A stretch of DNA of 64,000 nt. It comes from Aurantibacter_A sp965215845 (GTDB taxonomy: Bacteria > Bacteroidota > Bacteroidia > Flavobacteriales > Flavobacteriaceae). Position numbers and translations under genes: made by a program. Positions 9,617-19,300 of the stretch are shown here, in pieces. How positions within the stretch are numbered: position 1 is the first letter of the stretch; every line of letters starts with the position of its first letter. The notes beneath the pieces were generated by a model. The model was not told the DNA's origin. It made no database searches and worked only from the letters and a program-made list of their open reading frames with translations. The DNA is taken from NCBI GenBank assembly GCA_965215845.1, contig CBDCEL010000003.1:682001-746000 (forward strand), written 5' to 3'.

Positions 9617-10519
9617 TCAATATAATCTGCTTCGTTGCTTCAAATACATAGTTAATATCTGGGCAATCGGCATGCTCAAATCGAATAATTGGTAACCAAT
9701 GTCCTTTGAAAGCAAAATCTCCTTGATTCCGGCCAAGCTTATATTCAAAGAGTCCAAATAGTCCTTTTTGGCCTTTTTTGTGTTTACTCTATGGCGCGAC
9801 CCTGTTTCCAAATCTTCAAAAATCAATTGTTCTGAATAATCAAATCTCAATTCTTGACTTCCCATGATATGAAAGACAACAACTTCATTTCGAGGGGATT
9901 TTAGCGACTTTATGACCGATGTCAACTCTTGATTTTTTTCATAAAAATCGGTGATGAAAACGAGAAGTTCTTTTCGGCCACCTAAACCGATTTTATCCGT
10001 TAGAAATGGGTCATTTGGCCATTTTCCGTTGACATCAATATCTATCAAACCCTGCAAAATTCGGTTGAAGTGCTGTTTGTGTACCTGTGCATTCACCGAG
10101 TACAGGTTCGTGTCGTTGATGGCATAAAGACCAATACCATCTCCCTGTTTTTGGGCCAAGTGGGCCAAAGAGGCAACGAGCACCTTGGCATAGTCAATTT
10201 TTGAAACTTGTCCCTCTTTGTGAAGCATCGATTTACTGGCATCGACAACAAAATTGACCGAAGTATGGGTGTCCAATTCTGATTGTCTGACATAATACCT
10301 ACCTGAACGGGCGAGCATTTTCCAATCTAGAAGACGCATATCGTCTCCTTGTTCATATGCTCTGTATTGGCTAAACTCGAGTCCTTGCCCAACCCTTCTG
10401 CTCTGATGTAAACCAGATAAATAGCCCTCCACAATGACTTTCGAAATCAACGAAAGCCCAGATATACTATTTATTGTTTCCGGTCTTAAAAGTTGATGGT
10501 AGTCTTTCTTCGCACCCAT
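9617..10519 (-). CDS. DUF58 domain protein
   Basis: 300 residues. The DUF58 signature is present around residues 45-75: YRAYEQGDDMRLLDW, then K-x-x-A-R-S-G-R-Y-Y-V-R-Q. The following part is a vWA-like fold with DASKSM (a DxSxS-type metal-binding start). No transmembrane segment, so cytoplasmic, as expected for the partner of a MoxR ATPase. MoxR/DUF58/BatA sets are linked in the literature to assembly or activation of metal enzymes, stress tolerance and cell-envelope functions. It starts 11 bases after the MoxR stop. Confidence 0.93.
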   Translation of the reverse strand: MGAKKDYHQLLRPETINSISGLSLISKVIVEGYLSGLHQSRRVGQGLEFSQYRAYEQGDDMRLLDWKMLARSGRYYVRQSELDTHTSVNFVVDASKSMLHKEGQVSKIDYAKVLVASLAHLAQKQGDGIGLYAINDTNLYSVNAQVHKQHFNRILQGLIDIDVNGKWPNDPFLTDKIGLGGRKELLVFITDFYEKNQELTSVIKSLKSPRNEVVVFHIMGSQELRFDYSEQLIFEDLETGSRHRVNTKKAKKDYLDSLNISLAGIKEILLSKDIGYQLFDLSMPIAQILTMYLKQRSRLY

Positions 10520-10530
10520 AGTGTTTCCAA

Positions 10531-11541
10531 TTAAGCCGAATTAGCCGAAAACCGGGTCATTTTCAATAGCTGAAGTGTTACCATGTCGGTATCAATTCCC
10601 TCGGCCTCTGCCCTGAAGTTGACAATAATGCGATGTCGCAATACCGGCAATGCCACATATTGCAAATCTTCCAAGGTTACAGATAATCTTCCTGCCTGTA
10701 GTGCCCGGGCTTTCGCTGTCAGGATCATCGCCTGCCCTGCCCGTGGTCCGGCACCCCAACTGACCCACTGCTTCACGTAATCGCTAGTAGAGGCTTCTGG
10801 TCTTGTTGCCCTTACTATTTCACCAACGTAATGCACAAGCTCATCACTTATCGGCACTTCGCGGACCAGTTTTTGTAAACGTAGAATTTCCTCACCAGAA
10901 ATAACTGCCCTTACCTTTTCGATTTTTGTCCCCGTTGTACTTTTCAATATTTCATTTTCCTCTTTGGCCGTGGGGTAGCCAATTTTGATGTAGAACAGGA
11001 AACGATCTTGTTGCGCTTCGGGCAAAGGAAATGTTCCCGATTGTTCAATTGGGTTTTGCGTAGCCAAGATGAAGAATGGGGGGTCAAGGTGATATGTCTT
11101 TCCTGAATAGGTCACCTCAAACTCTTGCATGGCTTCCAATAAAGCGGCTTGTGTTTTCGGTGGGGTTCTATTGATTTCATCGGCCAAAATAATATTTGCA
11201 AAAATAGGCCCGCGATTAAACTCGAAGAATTTTTTACCCGTTGAGTGGTCTTCCTCTAAAATATCCGTTCCGATAATATCCGAAGGCATCAAATCAGGAG
11301 TAAACTGTATCCTTTTAAACTTCAAATCAATCGCCTGGGCCAACGTTTTGATCATCAGTGTTTTTGCCAAGCCCGGGACCCCTTCCAAAAGCGCATGCCC
11401 TCCAGCCAAAAATGTAGTCACTAAATGTTCGATGGTCTCTTCCTGACCAACGATTACCTTACCCATCTCTTTTTTCAAATCGGTCAACTTGCCCGTCAAG
11501 GTTTCAACCTCTTTCTTAACTTCCACTAATTGTTTGTCCAT
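10531..11541 (-). CDS. MoxR-family AAA+ ATPase
   Basis: 336 residues, normal for the MoxR class. Walker A is EGVPGLAKT, Walker B is LADEINR, and sensor 1 is ATQNP. MoxR proteins are chaperone-like AAA+ ATPases that act with vWA partners to insert cofactors or remodel substrates. Here it heads the DUF58-BatA-DUF4175-membrane protein chain and starts 11 bases after the DUF4159 gene, so the block is probably one transcript. Confidence 0.96.
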   Translation of the reverse strand: MDKQLVEVKKEVETLTGKLTDLKKEMGKVIVGQEETIEHLVTTFLAGGHALLEGVPGLAKTLMIKTLAQAIDLKFKRIQFTPDLMPSDIIGTDILEEDHSTGKKFFEFNRGPIFANIILADEINRTPPKTQAALLEAMQEFEVTYSGKTYHLDPPFFILATQNPIEQSGTFPLPEAQQDRFLFYIKIGYPTAKEENEILKSTTGTKIEKVRAVISGEEILRLQKLVREVPISDELVHYVGEIVRATRPEASTSDYVKQWVSWGAGPRAGQAMILTAKARALQAGRLSVTLEDLQYVALPVLRHRIIVNFRAEAEGIDTDMVTLQLLKMTRFSANSA

Positions 11542-11552
11542 TCAAATTTTGT

Positions 11553-12173
11553 TTATGAAGTCAATGCGTACATAACAATGTTCACTCCAAACCTTGTGTT
11601 GTCGATCTTATACCACCTTTTATTTCTAAAATCGTAGTCCCATTCACATCCATAGTCTTTATTACTGTACAATACCCCTATTCTACCATTGATTTCAATT
11701 GCCTTTAGGTATTCATGAACCAAGTCATCTCCCCAGCCATTCAATTCTTGTGAAGTTGTCGGCGGTCCATCTTCAAATTCAAAGAATATATTGTACAATT
11801 CATGATCGTTAGGAATTTTCTTGAGTGAATCCGGCCCAAAAATCTCGTCCATTTGCCTTTCAAAGGACTTTGCAAAGAGACCATCTATATCATGATTGCA
11901 GTCATCAACAAAAACGAATCCTCCATTGTTGACATATTTTTCGAAATTCTCTTTCTCTTTTTTGGTGAACTGCACCAACTTATGGCCTGATAGATAGCAG
12001 AAGGGGCATTTAAAAATATCGCCCCCTCCCAAAGTAATTATGTTTTCTTGCCTCTCAACTTCCAGAGTCGTGTACTCCACCAATGAATTTAGAAGATTGG
12101 ACGGCATTCGCTGATCGACGTCCCAATCACCGGATTCATATTGTAAGCGAGTAAAGAAAAATGCATTGCTCAA
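11553..12173 (-). CDS. DUF4159 domain protein
   Basis: 206 residues with the N-terminal FFFTRLQYESGDWDVD typical of DUF4159, and the later FVFVDDCNHD and HELYNIFFEF regions that are conserved in this family. The fold is thought to resemble a class I glutamine amidotransferase-like Rossmann domain. It has no obvious signal peptide, whereas many DUF4159 proteins are exported. Two clustered cysteines occur in KCPFCYLSG. Downstream of the TldE-like gene by 96 bases and upstream of MoxR by 11 bases. DUF4159 with MoxR, DUF58 and BatA is a recurring Bacteroidota arrangement; biochemical role unknown. Confidence 0.88.
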   Translation of the reverse strand: MSNAFFFTRLQYESGDWDVDQRMPSNLLNSLVEYTTLEVERQENIITLGGGDIFKCPFCYLSGHKLVQFTKKEKENFEKYVNNGGFVFVDDCNHDIDGLFAKSFERQMDEIFGPDSLKKIPNDHELYNIFFEFEDGPPTTSQELNGWGDDLVHEYLKAIEINGRIGVLYSNKDYGCEWDYDFRNKRWYKIDNTRFGVNIVMYALTS

Positions 12174-12269
12174 GATCAGAAGGTCTTTTATATTTTACCA
12201 TATTTGTAAAATGAAAACTGGCTGCAAAGAATTCATCTATACAACCAGTCATCATTTCAATTAAAGGGT

Positions 12270-13586
12270 TTAAACCGCATCGGATAGGCTGGTGAAAGTA
12301 AAATCCCTTATTTTCATATAAGGAATCAAATTTCCGTCAACCCTTGCCTGTCGCCCAAGCGTTTCAAGATTGTTCAACATGATAATCGGGCTTTCATTGA
12401 ACCTGAAGTTCTTTACCGGATGCTTTATGACACCATTTTCGATATAAAAAGTTCCATCTCTAGTCAATCCGGTATATAGCAAGGTCTGGGGGTCGACCGA
12501 TCTGATGTACCACAGGCGAGTCACCAAAATTCCCTTATTGGTGCTCTTTATCAAGTCTTCTAATGAAGAATCGCCTCCTTCCATTATAAAATTATCGGGG
12601 TAAGGTACCGGATCTACACCTTTTTCTTGTGCCCAGAAACGACTATAAGCGAGGTTTTTAACGACTCCGTTTTCAATCCAGGTAGTTTTCGTCATGGGTT
12701 GACCGGCTCCATTCCATGTGGAGGTTGGCACCTCTGGGTTCAATGGGTCTGACCAAATATTCACACGCCCATCCACTATTTTTTCACCTATTTTGGTCCC
12801 TCCCCCTTCTTTTGACATAAAACTTCGACCTTCATCAGCTTGTCTCGCATTCATAGCATTACCTAATCCATTTAGTAGTCCAAGGGCTGCCGAAGGTTCA
12901 AGAATGACCGTATATTTGCCAGGCTCTATGGCCTTTGCTTCCCTTGACATCACTGCTTTGTCTATAGCTACTTTGGAAGCTTCGGAGGCATCAAATTTCG
13001 AAATATCGTTAAAATCCCGAGTAACCCACCCTGATCCTGTTCCGTCGTTCGTGCGCATAGTAACCGTGAAATCGGCATTGGTCGATTTATTATAGGCAAA
13101 AAGTCCGTTCGAGTTTATCATTGCCTCAAAACCCGCGGAGTCATTCAAAAACCCGGCCGCCGTCACGTCTTGGGCCGCCGCAGGTGCTATACTGCTATTT
13201 GCAACCTCTGCACGATATTCCGGCGTGATGTCCGCCGTTTCTTGCACATAGGTAATCGAGGGGTCATACTTTTGCGGACCTAACGGAGGCATAAACTCAG
13301 GATTTTCCGGAGATAATTTTGCCAATTCTTCAGCTCTCGCCACTACCCGTCTCAAAGATTCATCATCAAATTCATCAATTGTTGCGGTACCCATGCGCTT
13401 GCCAAAATTCGACTGCACCACCAAAGTTTGGTTAGACCTATGGCCAGCTGTCGATACGGTATTTCTTGCATATCGAATATTGCCACTTTCACTTCCATTT
13501 AAATTGATTTCGCATGCATCGGCCGTTGAAAAACTTAACGCCCTTTCCATTATTTTTCGGGCTTCTTCTTCTGTATATATTGCCAT
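12270..13586 (-). CDS. TldE/PmbA-family protein (non-catalytic partner type)
   Basis: 438 residues. Homology to the TldD/PmbA superfamily is seen in the C-terminal half (GQPMTKTTWIENGVVKNLAY, then VTRLWYIRSVDPQTLLYTGL, then RDGTFYIENGVI), but there is no HExxxH zinc motif, as in E. coli TldE/PmbA, the partner of the catalytic TldD. TldD-TldE heterodimers degrade unfolded peptides and mature some RiPPs such as microcin B17. No signal peptide is visible. It starts 27 bases after the TldD-like gene, so the two are cotranscribed. The mismatch in predicted location with its Tat-signal partner is odd. Confidence 0.93.
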   Translation of the reverse strand: MAIYTEEEARKIMERALSFSTADACEINLNGSESGNIRYARNTVSTAGHRSNQTLVVQSNFGKRMGTATIDEFDDESLRRVVARAEELAKLSPENPEFMPPLGPQKYDPSITYVQETADITPEYRAEVANSSIAPAAAQDVTAAGFLNDSAGFEAMINSNGLFAYNKSTNADFTVTMRTNDGTGSGWVTRDFNDISKFDASEASKVAIDKAVMSREAKAIEPGKYTVILEPSAALGLLNGLGNAMNARQADEGRSFMSKEGGGTKIGEKIVDGRVNIWSDPLNPEVPTSTWNGAGQPMTKTTWIENGVVKNLAYSRFWAQEKGVDPVPYPDNFIMEGGDSSLEDLIKSTNKGILVTRLWYIRSVDPQTLLYTGLTRDGTFYIENGVIKHPVKNFRFNESPIIMLNNLETLGRQARVDGNLIPYMKIRDFTFTSLSDAV

Positions 13587-13613
13587 TTGTATTGTTTTTT
13601 CGTGAATCTGATA

Positions 13614-15254
13614 TTAAATCGTTCTACCCGTATTGATTACATTGATGTCATTGAATCGAGATGTAGAACTACCGTGTGAGACCGCACTTATCTGCGAGGG
13701 TTGTCCCTTGCCATCGAAGAATGATCCGAAAAGTCGGTAATCGTTCTGATCACATATTTTGGTACAAGAATTCCAAAATTCCTGTGTATTTGATTGGTAT
13801 GCAACATCATTCAGCATTCCCACTATCTCGCCGTTCTTGATTTCATAGAATACGGTTCCCCCAAATTGGAAATTGTAACGTTGTTGGTCAATGGAGTATG
13901 AACCACGGCCCGCGATGTAAATACCCTTTTCCACATCTTTGATCATTTCGCCAATGGAATACGGGTCTTTACCGGCTTCCAAAGAAATATTTGGCATTCT
14001 CTGAAATTGAACGTCATTCCAGCTTTGTGAATAGCAGCAGCCATGGGACTCGTTCTGATCGATCATATTCACCTGATCACGAATAGCTTGATAATTCACC
14101 AAGACTCCATTTCTAATGATATCCCACTTCTTGCACTTTACCCCTTCATCATCGTAACCGACTGCACCCAGTGACTTGGGTTGGGTTTTATCGGCAAAAA
14201 TATTGACAATATCACTTCCGTATTTGAAGTCGCCCGATTTCCATTTGTCCATTGTAGCGAAGCTTGTTCCCGCATAATTGGCCTCGTAGCCCAAAACGCG
14301 ATCTAATTCGGTCGGGTGACCTACCGATTCATGAATGGTCAATCCCAAATGATTTGGCTCAAGCACCAAATCGTATTTGCCCGGGTCCACAGATTTTGCG
14401 GAAAGCATTTCTTTTGCCTGTTGGGCCGCTATCTTTGCGTCTTCAACCATATCATAACTGTCTCGATATAGGGTGATACCGGCCGCACCCGAGAGTTTTT
14501 CCGATGCGAGTCCGTCCATATACTCATATCCCATGCCCATCGGTGCGCTCATTGCTTGGCGCGTTTTAAACTTGCCAGCGCCTTGGTCGACCGCGGTGAC
14601 ACCAAACGTCGGCCAAATTCTATGTACATCCTGGTCGATATAGGACCCATCGGTCGATGCAAAGTATTTTTGCTCATTTACCATAAACAGTGCGGAGTTC
14701 ACAAAGTTTGCCCCATTTTCAAGGGCGGCGGCATTGGACCTTAGAAGTAAATCCACTTTTTCGGAGACGGGTACTTCCTTGAAGTCTTTTTTTATGGGGG
14801 TCTTCCAAGAAACTTCACCATGACCAGTAACCGGAGCCAATTTCACTGGTTCTTTCTGGAATTTTGAGTTTGCCTTTGCGATGGCTATGGCCCTCTCGGT
14901 AGCTTTTTTTATGCCATCTTCGGTAACGCTATTCGTAGATGCAAATCCCCATGTGCCATTTGCGATTACGCGAATACCGATACCAAAGGACTCGGTATTC
15001 ACTACATTTTGAACCTTGTCTTCACGTGTGAAGACATACTGGTTCAAATATCTACCGATTCTTGCATCGGCGTAGGTGGCCCCCATCGATTTAGCCGTAT
15101 TTAGCGCAACATCGGCCATTTGTTTTTTGACCGCCGTATCCATACCTGGCTCCAATAGTGCCTCCGCAGAAATACTATTTCCCATCATGGAGGTAGGTAA
15201 TATCAATGCGCCAGCCCCCAAACTGGATAGTTGTACAAAGTCTCTTCTTTTCAT
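13614..15254 (-). CDS. TldD-family zinc metalloprotease with twin-arginine signal
   Basis: 546 residues, about 65 more than E. coli TldD. The N-terminus MKRRDFVQLSSLGAGALILP is a twin-arginine (Tat) type signal: two arginines, a hydrophobic phenylalanine, then a mild hydrophobic core. The catalytic HExxxH motif is HESVGH at 308-313, and the C-terminal cysteines (SCTKIC, 496-501) could supply the third zinc ligand found as a cysteine in the family. The protease would thus act outside the cytoplasm if the signal is used. First gene of the eight-gene minus-strand block; 287 bases separate it from the divergent CpsB gene. Confidence 0.94.
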   Translation of the reverse strand: MKRRDFVQLSSLGAGALILPTSMMGNSISAEALLEPGMDTAVKKQMADVALNTAKSMGATYADARIGRYLNQYVFTREDKVQNVVNTESFGIGIRVIANGTWGFASTNSVTEDGIKKATERAIAIAKANSKFQKEPVKLAPVTGHGEVSWKTPIKKDFKEVPVSEKVDLLLRSNAAALENGANFVNSALFMVNEQKYFASTDGSYIDQDVHRIWPTFGVTAVDQGAGKFKTRQAMSAPMGMGYEYMDGLASEKLSGAAGITLYRDSYDMVEDAKIAAQQAKEMLSAKSVDPGKYDLVLEPNHLGLTIHESVGHPTELDRVLGYEANYAGTSFATMDKWKSGDFKYGSDIVNIFADKTQPKSLGAVGYDDEGVKCKKWDIIRNGVLVNYQAIRDQVNMIDQNESHGCCYSQSWNDVQFQRMPNISLEAGKDPYSIGEMIKDVEKGIYIAGRGSYSIDQQRYNFQFGGTVFYEIKNGEIVGMLNDVAYQSNTQEFWNSCTKICDQNDYRLFGSFFDGKGQPSQISAVSHGSSTSRFNDINVINTGRTI

Positions 15255-15541
15255 ACGTTCGTGTTTATTATGTATATTCTTTGAGTTAATCTGGCTTTTG
15301 CGTAATCTATTTTTTCGTTGGACGGAAATTAAGGAATTTTAGGAGACCGAAACAGGCATTCAGGCATTGTACCTATGTTAAAAGAAGTTAAAGTTTAGTA
15401 CATTCATCTATCTGTTGAAGTCTAAAAGCTTTATGGAACACAATCTTTTCGTAAGTTCCAAATCCTTAAAAATGAGCTTCTTGCCTTTCTTCTATTCAAA
15501 TTAGAAATGTAAACCCTATTTTTGACTTCCAAACCTTATGC

Positions 15542-16282
15542 ATGCTACAAATCTTCAGTAAGAAAAAATTTCTAGTGGATTATTTGGAAGGCTTGGTCGA
15601 TATCCACAACCATATTCTTCCTGGTATAGATGATGGGGCACAAGACGTTGAGCAGTCAATTGAACTAATCAAGGGCTTCACTGAGTTTGGATGCCGAAAG
15701 TTCATTGCTACCCCACATATCATGCATGACTACTATCCCAATAACAGTGAAACGATTGGCGACGCTTTGAAATTGGTCAAGAATGAATTGGTCTTAAGGG
15801 ATATGAAATATATATCGATCCAGGTGGCAGCCGAACATATGATTGATTCAAATTTTGAAAATATACTTGAAAACAATCAAGTAATGCCTTTGGACAAAAC
15901 CTATCTTTTGATCGAAATGTCTTATTTACAGGCTTCAATTAATTTTGATACCGCAATACAAATGATAGCTTCAAAACGCCTCTTTCCAATCTTGGCACAC
16001 CCAGAACGCTATATATTTCTTCACAATAGGCTGAAGAAATATAAAAAGTTCAAAGAGAGTGGTATCCTTTTTCAAATGAACCTCTTGTCATTGGGCGAAT
16101 TTTATGGAAAAGAAGTTCAAAAAACTACCTTTAGGCTCTTGGAAGAAGGACTAATCGACTTTGCCGCTTCCGATGTTCATAACACGAATCAGTTGAATGA
16201 GCTAAAGTCTGTGCGAATCTCGAAAAAGACCTTGGATCTCATGATTCCCGTTATCAATAATACGATTGCCAATTTTTCCTAG
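15542..16282 (+). CDS. CpsB/CapC-type tyrosine-protein phosphatase (PHP domain)
   Basis: 246 residues. PHP-domain metal ligands are visible: VDIHNHILPGIDDGAQD near residue 19, TPHIMHDYY, AHPERYIF and ASDVHN. The family dephosphorylates the tyrosine-rich tail of Wzc-type kinases and so controls capsule length and export. Its likely substrate is the Wzc encoded at 31274-33649, unusually separated from it by two giant exoprotein genes and on the other strand. The ATG at 15542 is used; it is followed by a short basic N-terminus. Convergent with the 2458-residue gene, whose stop is 32 bases away. Confidence 0.92.
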   Translation: MLQIFSKKKFLVDYLEGLVDIHNHILPGIDDGAQDVEQSIELIKGFTEFGCRKFIATPHIMHDYYPNNSETIGDALKLVKNELVLRDMKYISIQVAAEHMIDSNFENILENNQVMPLDKTYLLIEMSYLQASINFDTAIQMIASKRLFPILAHPERYIFLHNRLKKYKKFKESGILFQMNLLSLGEFYGKEVQKTTFRLLEEGLIDFAASDVHNTNQLNELKSVRISKKTLDLMIPVINNTIANFS

Positions 16283-16313
16283 TCCCAAGTTTTCAGTGTC
16301 GGTGTCATTACTA

Positions 16314-19300
16314 TTAGTGTCTTCGCACAAGTAATTGCTTTTGAAAGCTTTCACCTTTTTCATCAATAGTCTTAATGATATAGCTCCCCTGTTGATATAA
16401 GTTAACATCAATGATGTAGTTTGTCCCATCTTTGATTTTGTTGGGATCATAGGATCGCACCAACCGCCCTAAGATGTCAAATACAAAAATCCGTTCAATA
16501 GTTGCTGAATCTTTGAAACTAAGTGTTACAAAGGTCGATGCTTGATTAGGGTAGATACTCATGCCAATATCATTTTTGTCTTGCCCTATAATGAATTTAC
16601 CCGATCCACCGCTAGCTGTACCCAATACCTCTATGGCGTTGATCACCGGGTGGCGCTCCCCGTCCACGGCGTCCCTAGAATCGAAGTCGATGTCGAGCAC
16701 CCCGCCGGTGACACTCACCGTGTGGGCCTTCACCAACATAGCGTCGGCGCCCACCTCGGCGAAGATGTCCAGATCGTCCTCGACCAACTGGCCCTCGACG
16801 CTCACGTCGAAGACACGGCTGCCCACACCGCCGGACCCGCCGCCAGTGGCCCCGAACCATACCTCCGCGAAATGGAGCCGTACCGTATACTCCCCATCGG
16901 GAACGGGGATATCGTAGGACATCCGCTGCGAACGGCTGAAGCGTATGCTGCTGTAGGGCTGCGGAAGGCCCGTCTGCGGCCTGTTCAGTACACTGCCCGT
17001 ATCGAAATAACCGTCCGCCATGAAATCCTCTCCGTTATAGCTCGCCTCGGGGCCGCCCGTGTTGATGCGCAGGGCGAAACCGCCCACCACGGGCTCGGGG
17101 AGTACCGTCACCGCCACCTCGTCGATGGCGGTGCCGTTCTCGTCGTCGGTCACCGTCAGGCGGAAGAGGTAGTCCCCCTCAACAAGGCCCGAGGCCGTCA
17201 AATCCGCAGTGTCCGTACCGGTTAGCGACGCCGTGTTCGGACCACTGACTTGTGACCATAGGAACGTCACGGCACCGCCATCGGGGTCATCGCCAGTACC
17301 GCTCAACGTAACACTGTCCGCGGGAAGTTCAATGCTCAAATCAGCACCTGCATCCACCAGCGGAAGCTGGTTCAGGGGACCTTCGCCCAGAATCTCGATG
17401 GCGTTGATTAAGGGGTGGCGCTCCCCGCCCACAACGTCCCTAGAATCGAAATCTAGGTCGAGTACTCCATCCGTAACGCTTACGGAATGGGTCTTGACCA
17501 ACATGGCATCGGCACCGGCTTCTGCAAAGATGTCCAAATTGTCCTCGGCCAACTGCCCTTCCATAGTCACGTCAAAGATCCGACTACCGACACCGCCGGA
17601 CCCGCCACCCGTGGCCCCGAACCAGACCTCCGCAAAGTGAAGTATCACCGTATATTCCCCGTTGGCCAGTGGAATATCATAGGCCATTTGCCGCGATGGA
17701 CTATACCGTATACTGCTGTATGGCTGGGGCAACCCTGTCTGTGGTCTGTTCAGCACGCTGCCCGTATCGAAATACTGATCCGCAACAAAGTCATTCCCAT
17801 TATAGGTCGTTTGCGGGCCACCTGTATTGATGCGCAGGGCGAAATTGCCCGTGGCCACCGGCAATACGGAGACGGTAACCTCGTCAAAGGCGGTGTCGTT
17901 CTCATCATCGGTCACCGTCAGGCGGAAGCGGTAGTCCCCCTCCACAAGGCCCGAGGCCGTCAGGTCGGCCGTGGCCGCATTCGACAGTGTGGCCGTGCCC
18001 GGGCCACTGATTTGTGACCATAGGAATGTCACGGCACCACCGTCGGGATCGCTGCCCGATCCGTTCAAGGTGGCGTCAGAGGTCGGCAGTGTAATGGTTT
18101 GATCCTGGCCAGAATTTACAATCGGAACAGAACCTCCACCAGACTGTACCACTAAAGCTACATCATCAAAACCCGTCTCGTTCTCATCATCGGTGACTGT
18201 CAATCGAAAAACATAGTTACCTATCAACAACCCTGTCACGGTAAGGTCTGAAGTGTTCTCCCCACTTAGCTCAGCTGTATTCGGACCACTAATTTGTGAC
18301 CATTCATAATCGGTAATCTGACCACCATCGGGATCGTTACCCGAACCGTTAAAAGTGGCACTTGTGGTCTGCGGAAGCGTTATGGTCAGGTTGTTTCCCG
18401 CATCGGCAATAGGATCTTGGGTTGTTGGAGAGTCCCCTAAAATCTCGATGGCGTTGATCACCGGGTGGCGCTCCCCGCCCACGGCGTCCCTAGAATCGAA
18501 GTCGATGTCGAGCACCCCGCCGGTGACGCTCACCGTGTGGGCCTTCACCAACATCGCGTCGGCGCCCACCTCGGCGAAGATGTCCAGATCGTCCTCGACC
18601 AACTGGCCCTCGACGCTCACGTCGAAGACACGGCTGCCCACACCGCCGGACCCGCCGCCAGTGGCCCCGAACCATACCTCCGCGAAATGGAGCCGTACCG
18701 TATACTCCCCATCGGGAACGGGGATATCGTAGGACATCCGCTGCGAACGGCTGAAGCGTATGCTGCTGTAGGGCTGCGGAAGGCCCGTCTGCGGCCTGTT
18801 CAGTACACTGCCCGTAGCGAAATAACCGTCCGCCATGAAATCCTCTCCGTTATAGCTCGCCTCGGGGCCGCCCGTGTTGATGCGCAGGGCGAAACCGCCC
18901 ACCGCGGGCTCGGGGAGTACCGTCACCGCCACCTCGTCGATGGCGGTGCCGTTCTCGTCGTCGGTCACCGTCAGGCGGAAGAGGTAGTCCCCCTCAACAA
19001 GGCCCGAGGCCGTCAAATCCGCAGTGTCCGTACCGGTTAGCGACGCCGTGTTCGGACCACTGACTTGTGACCATAGGAACGTCACGGCACCGCCATCGGG
19101 GTCATCGCCAGTACCGCTCAAGGTGATGTCCGAGGTCGGCAGTGTAATGTCTCTATCGGGGCCCGCATCGGTAATGGGAGCTGAATTGGTTGCTACACTT
19201 TTATTCTCGAAAATTCGGGGTACGATATTGTCCCACCCAATAGAGACTATATCCAAATCACCGTCATTGTCAATATCGACGACCTGGGCCCCGTCGTGAT

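Noticed and set aside
16542..19040. Long open frames of 118-227 codons on the plus strand inside the giant minus-strand gene.
   Set aside because: They are antisense shadows created by the G+C-rich malectin repeats; their repeated, Arg/Ala/His-rich content mirrors the repeat copies.
16600..19200. Possible mobile element carrying the repeated block.
   Set aside because: No transposase, terminal inverted repeats or target duplication; the copies stay in frame in one protein and are better explained by duplication or gene conversion.
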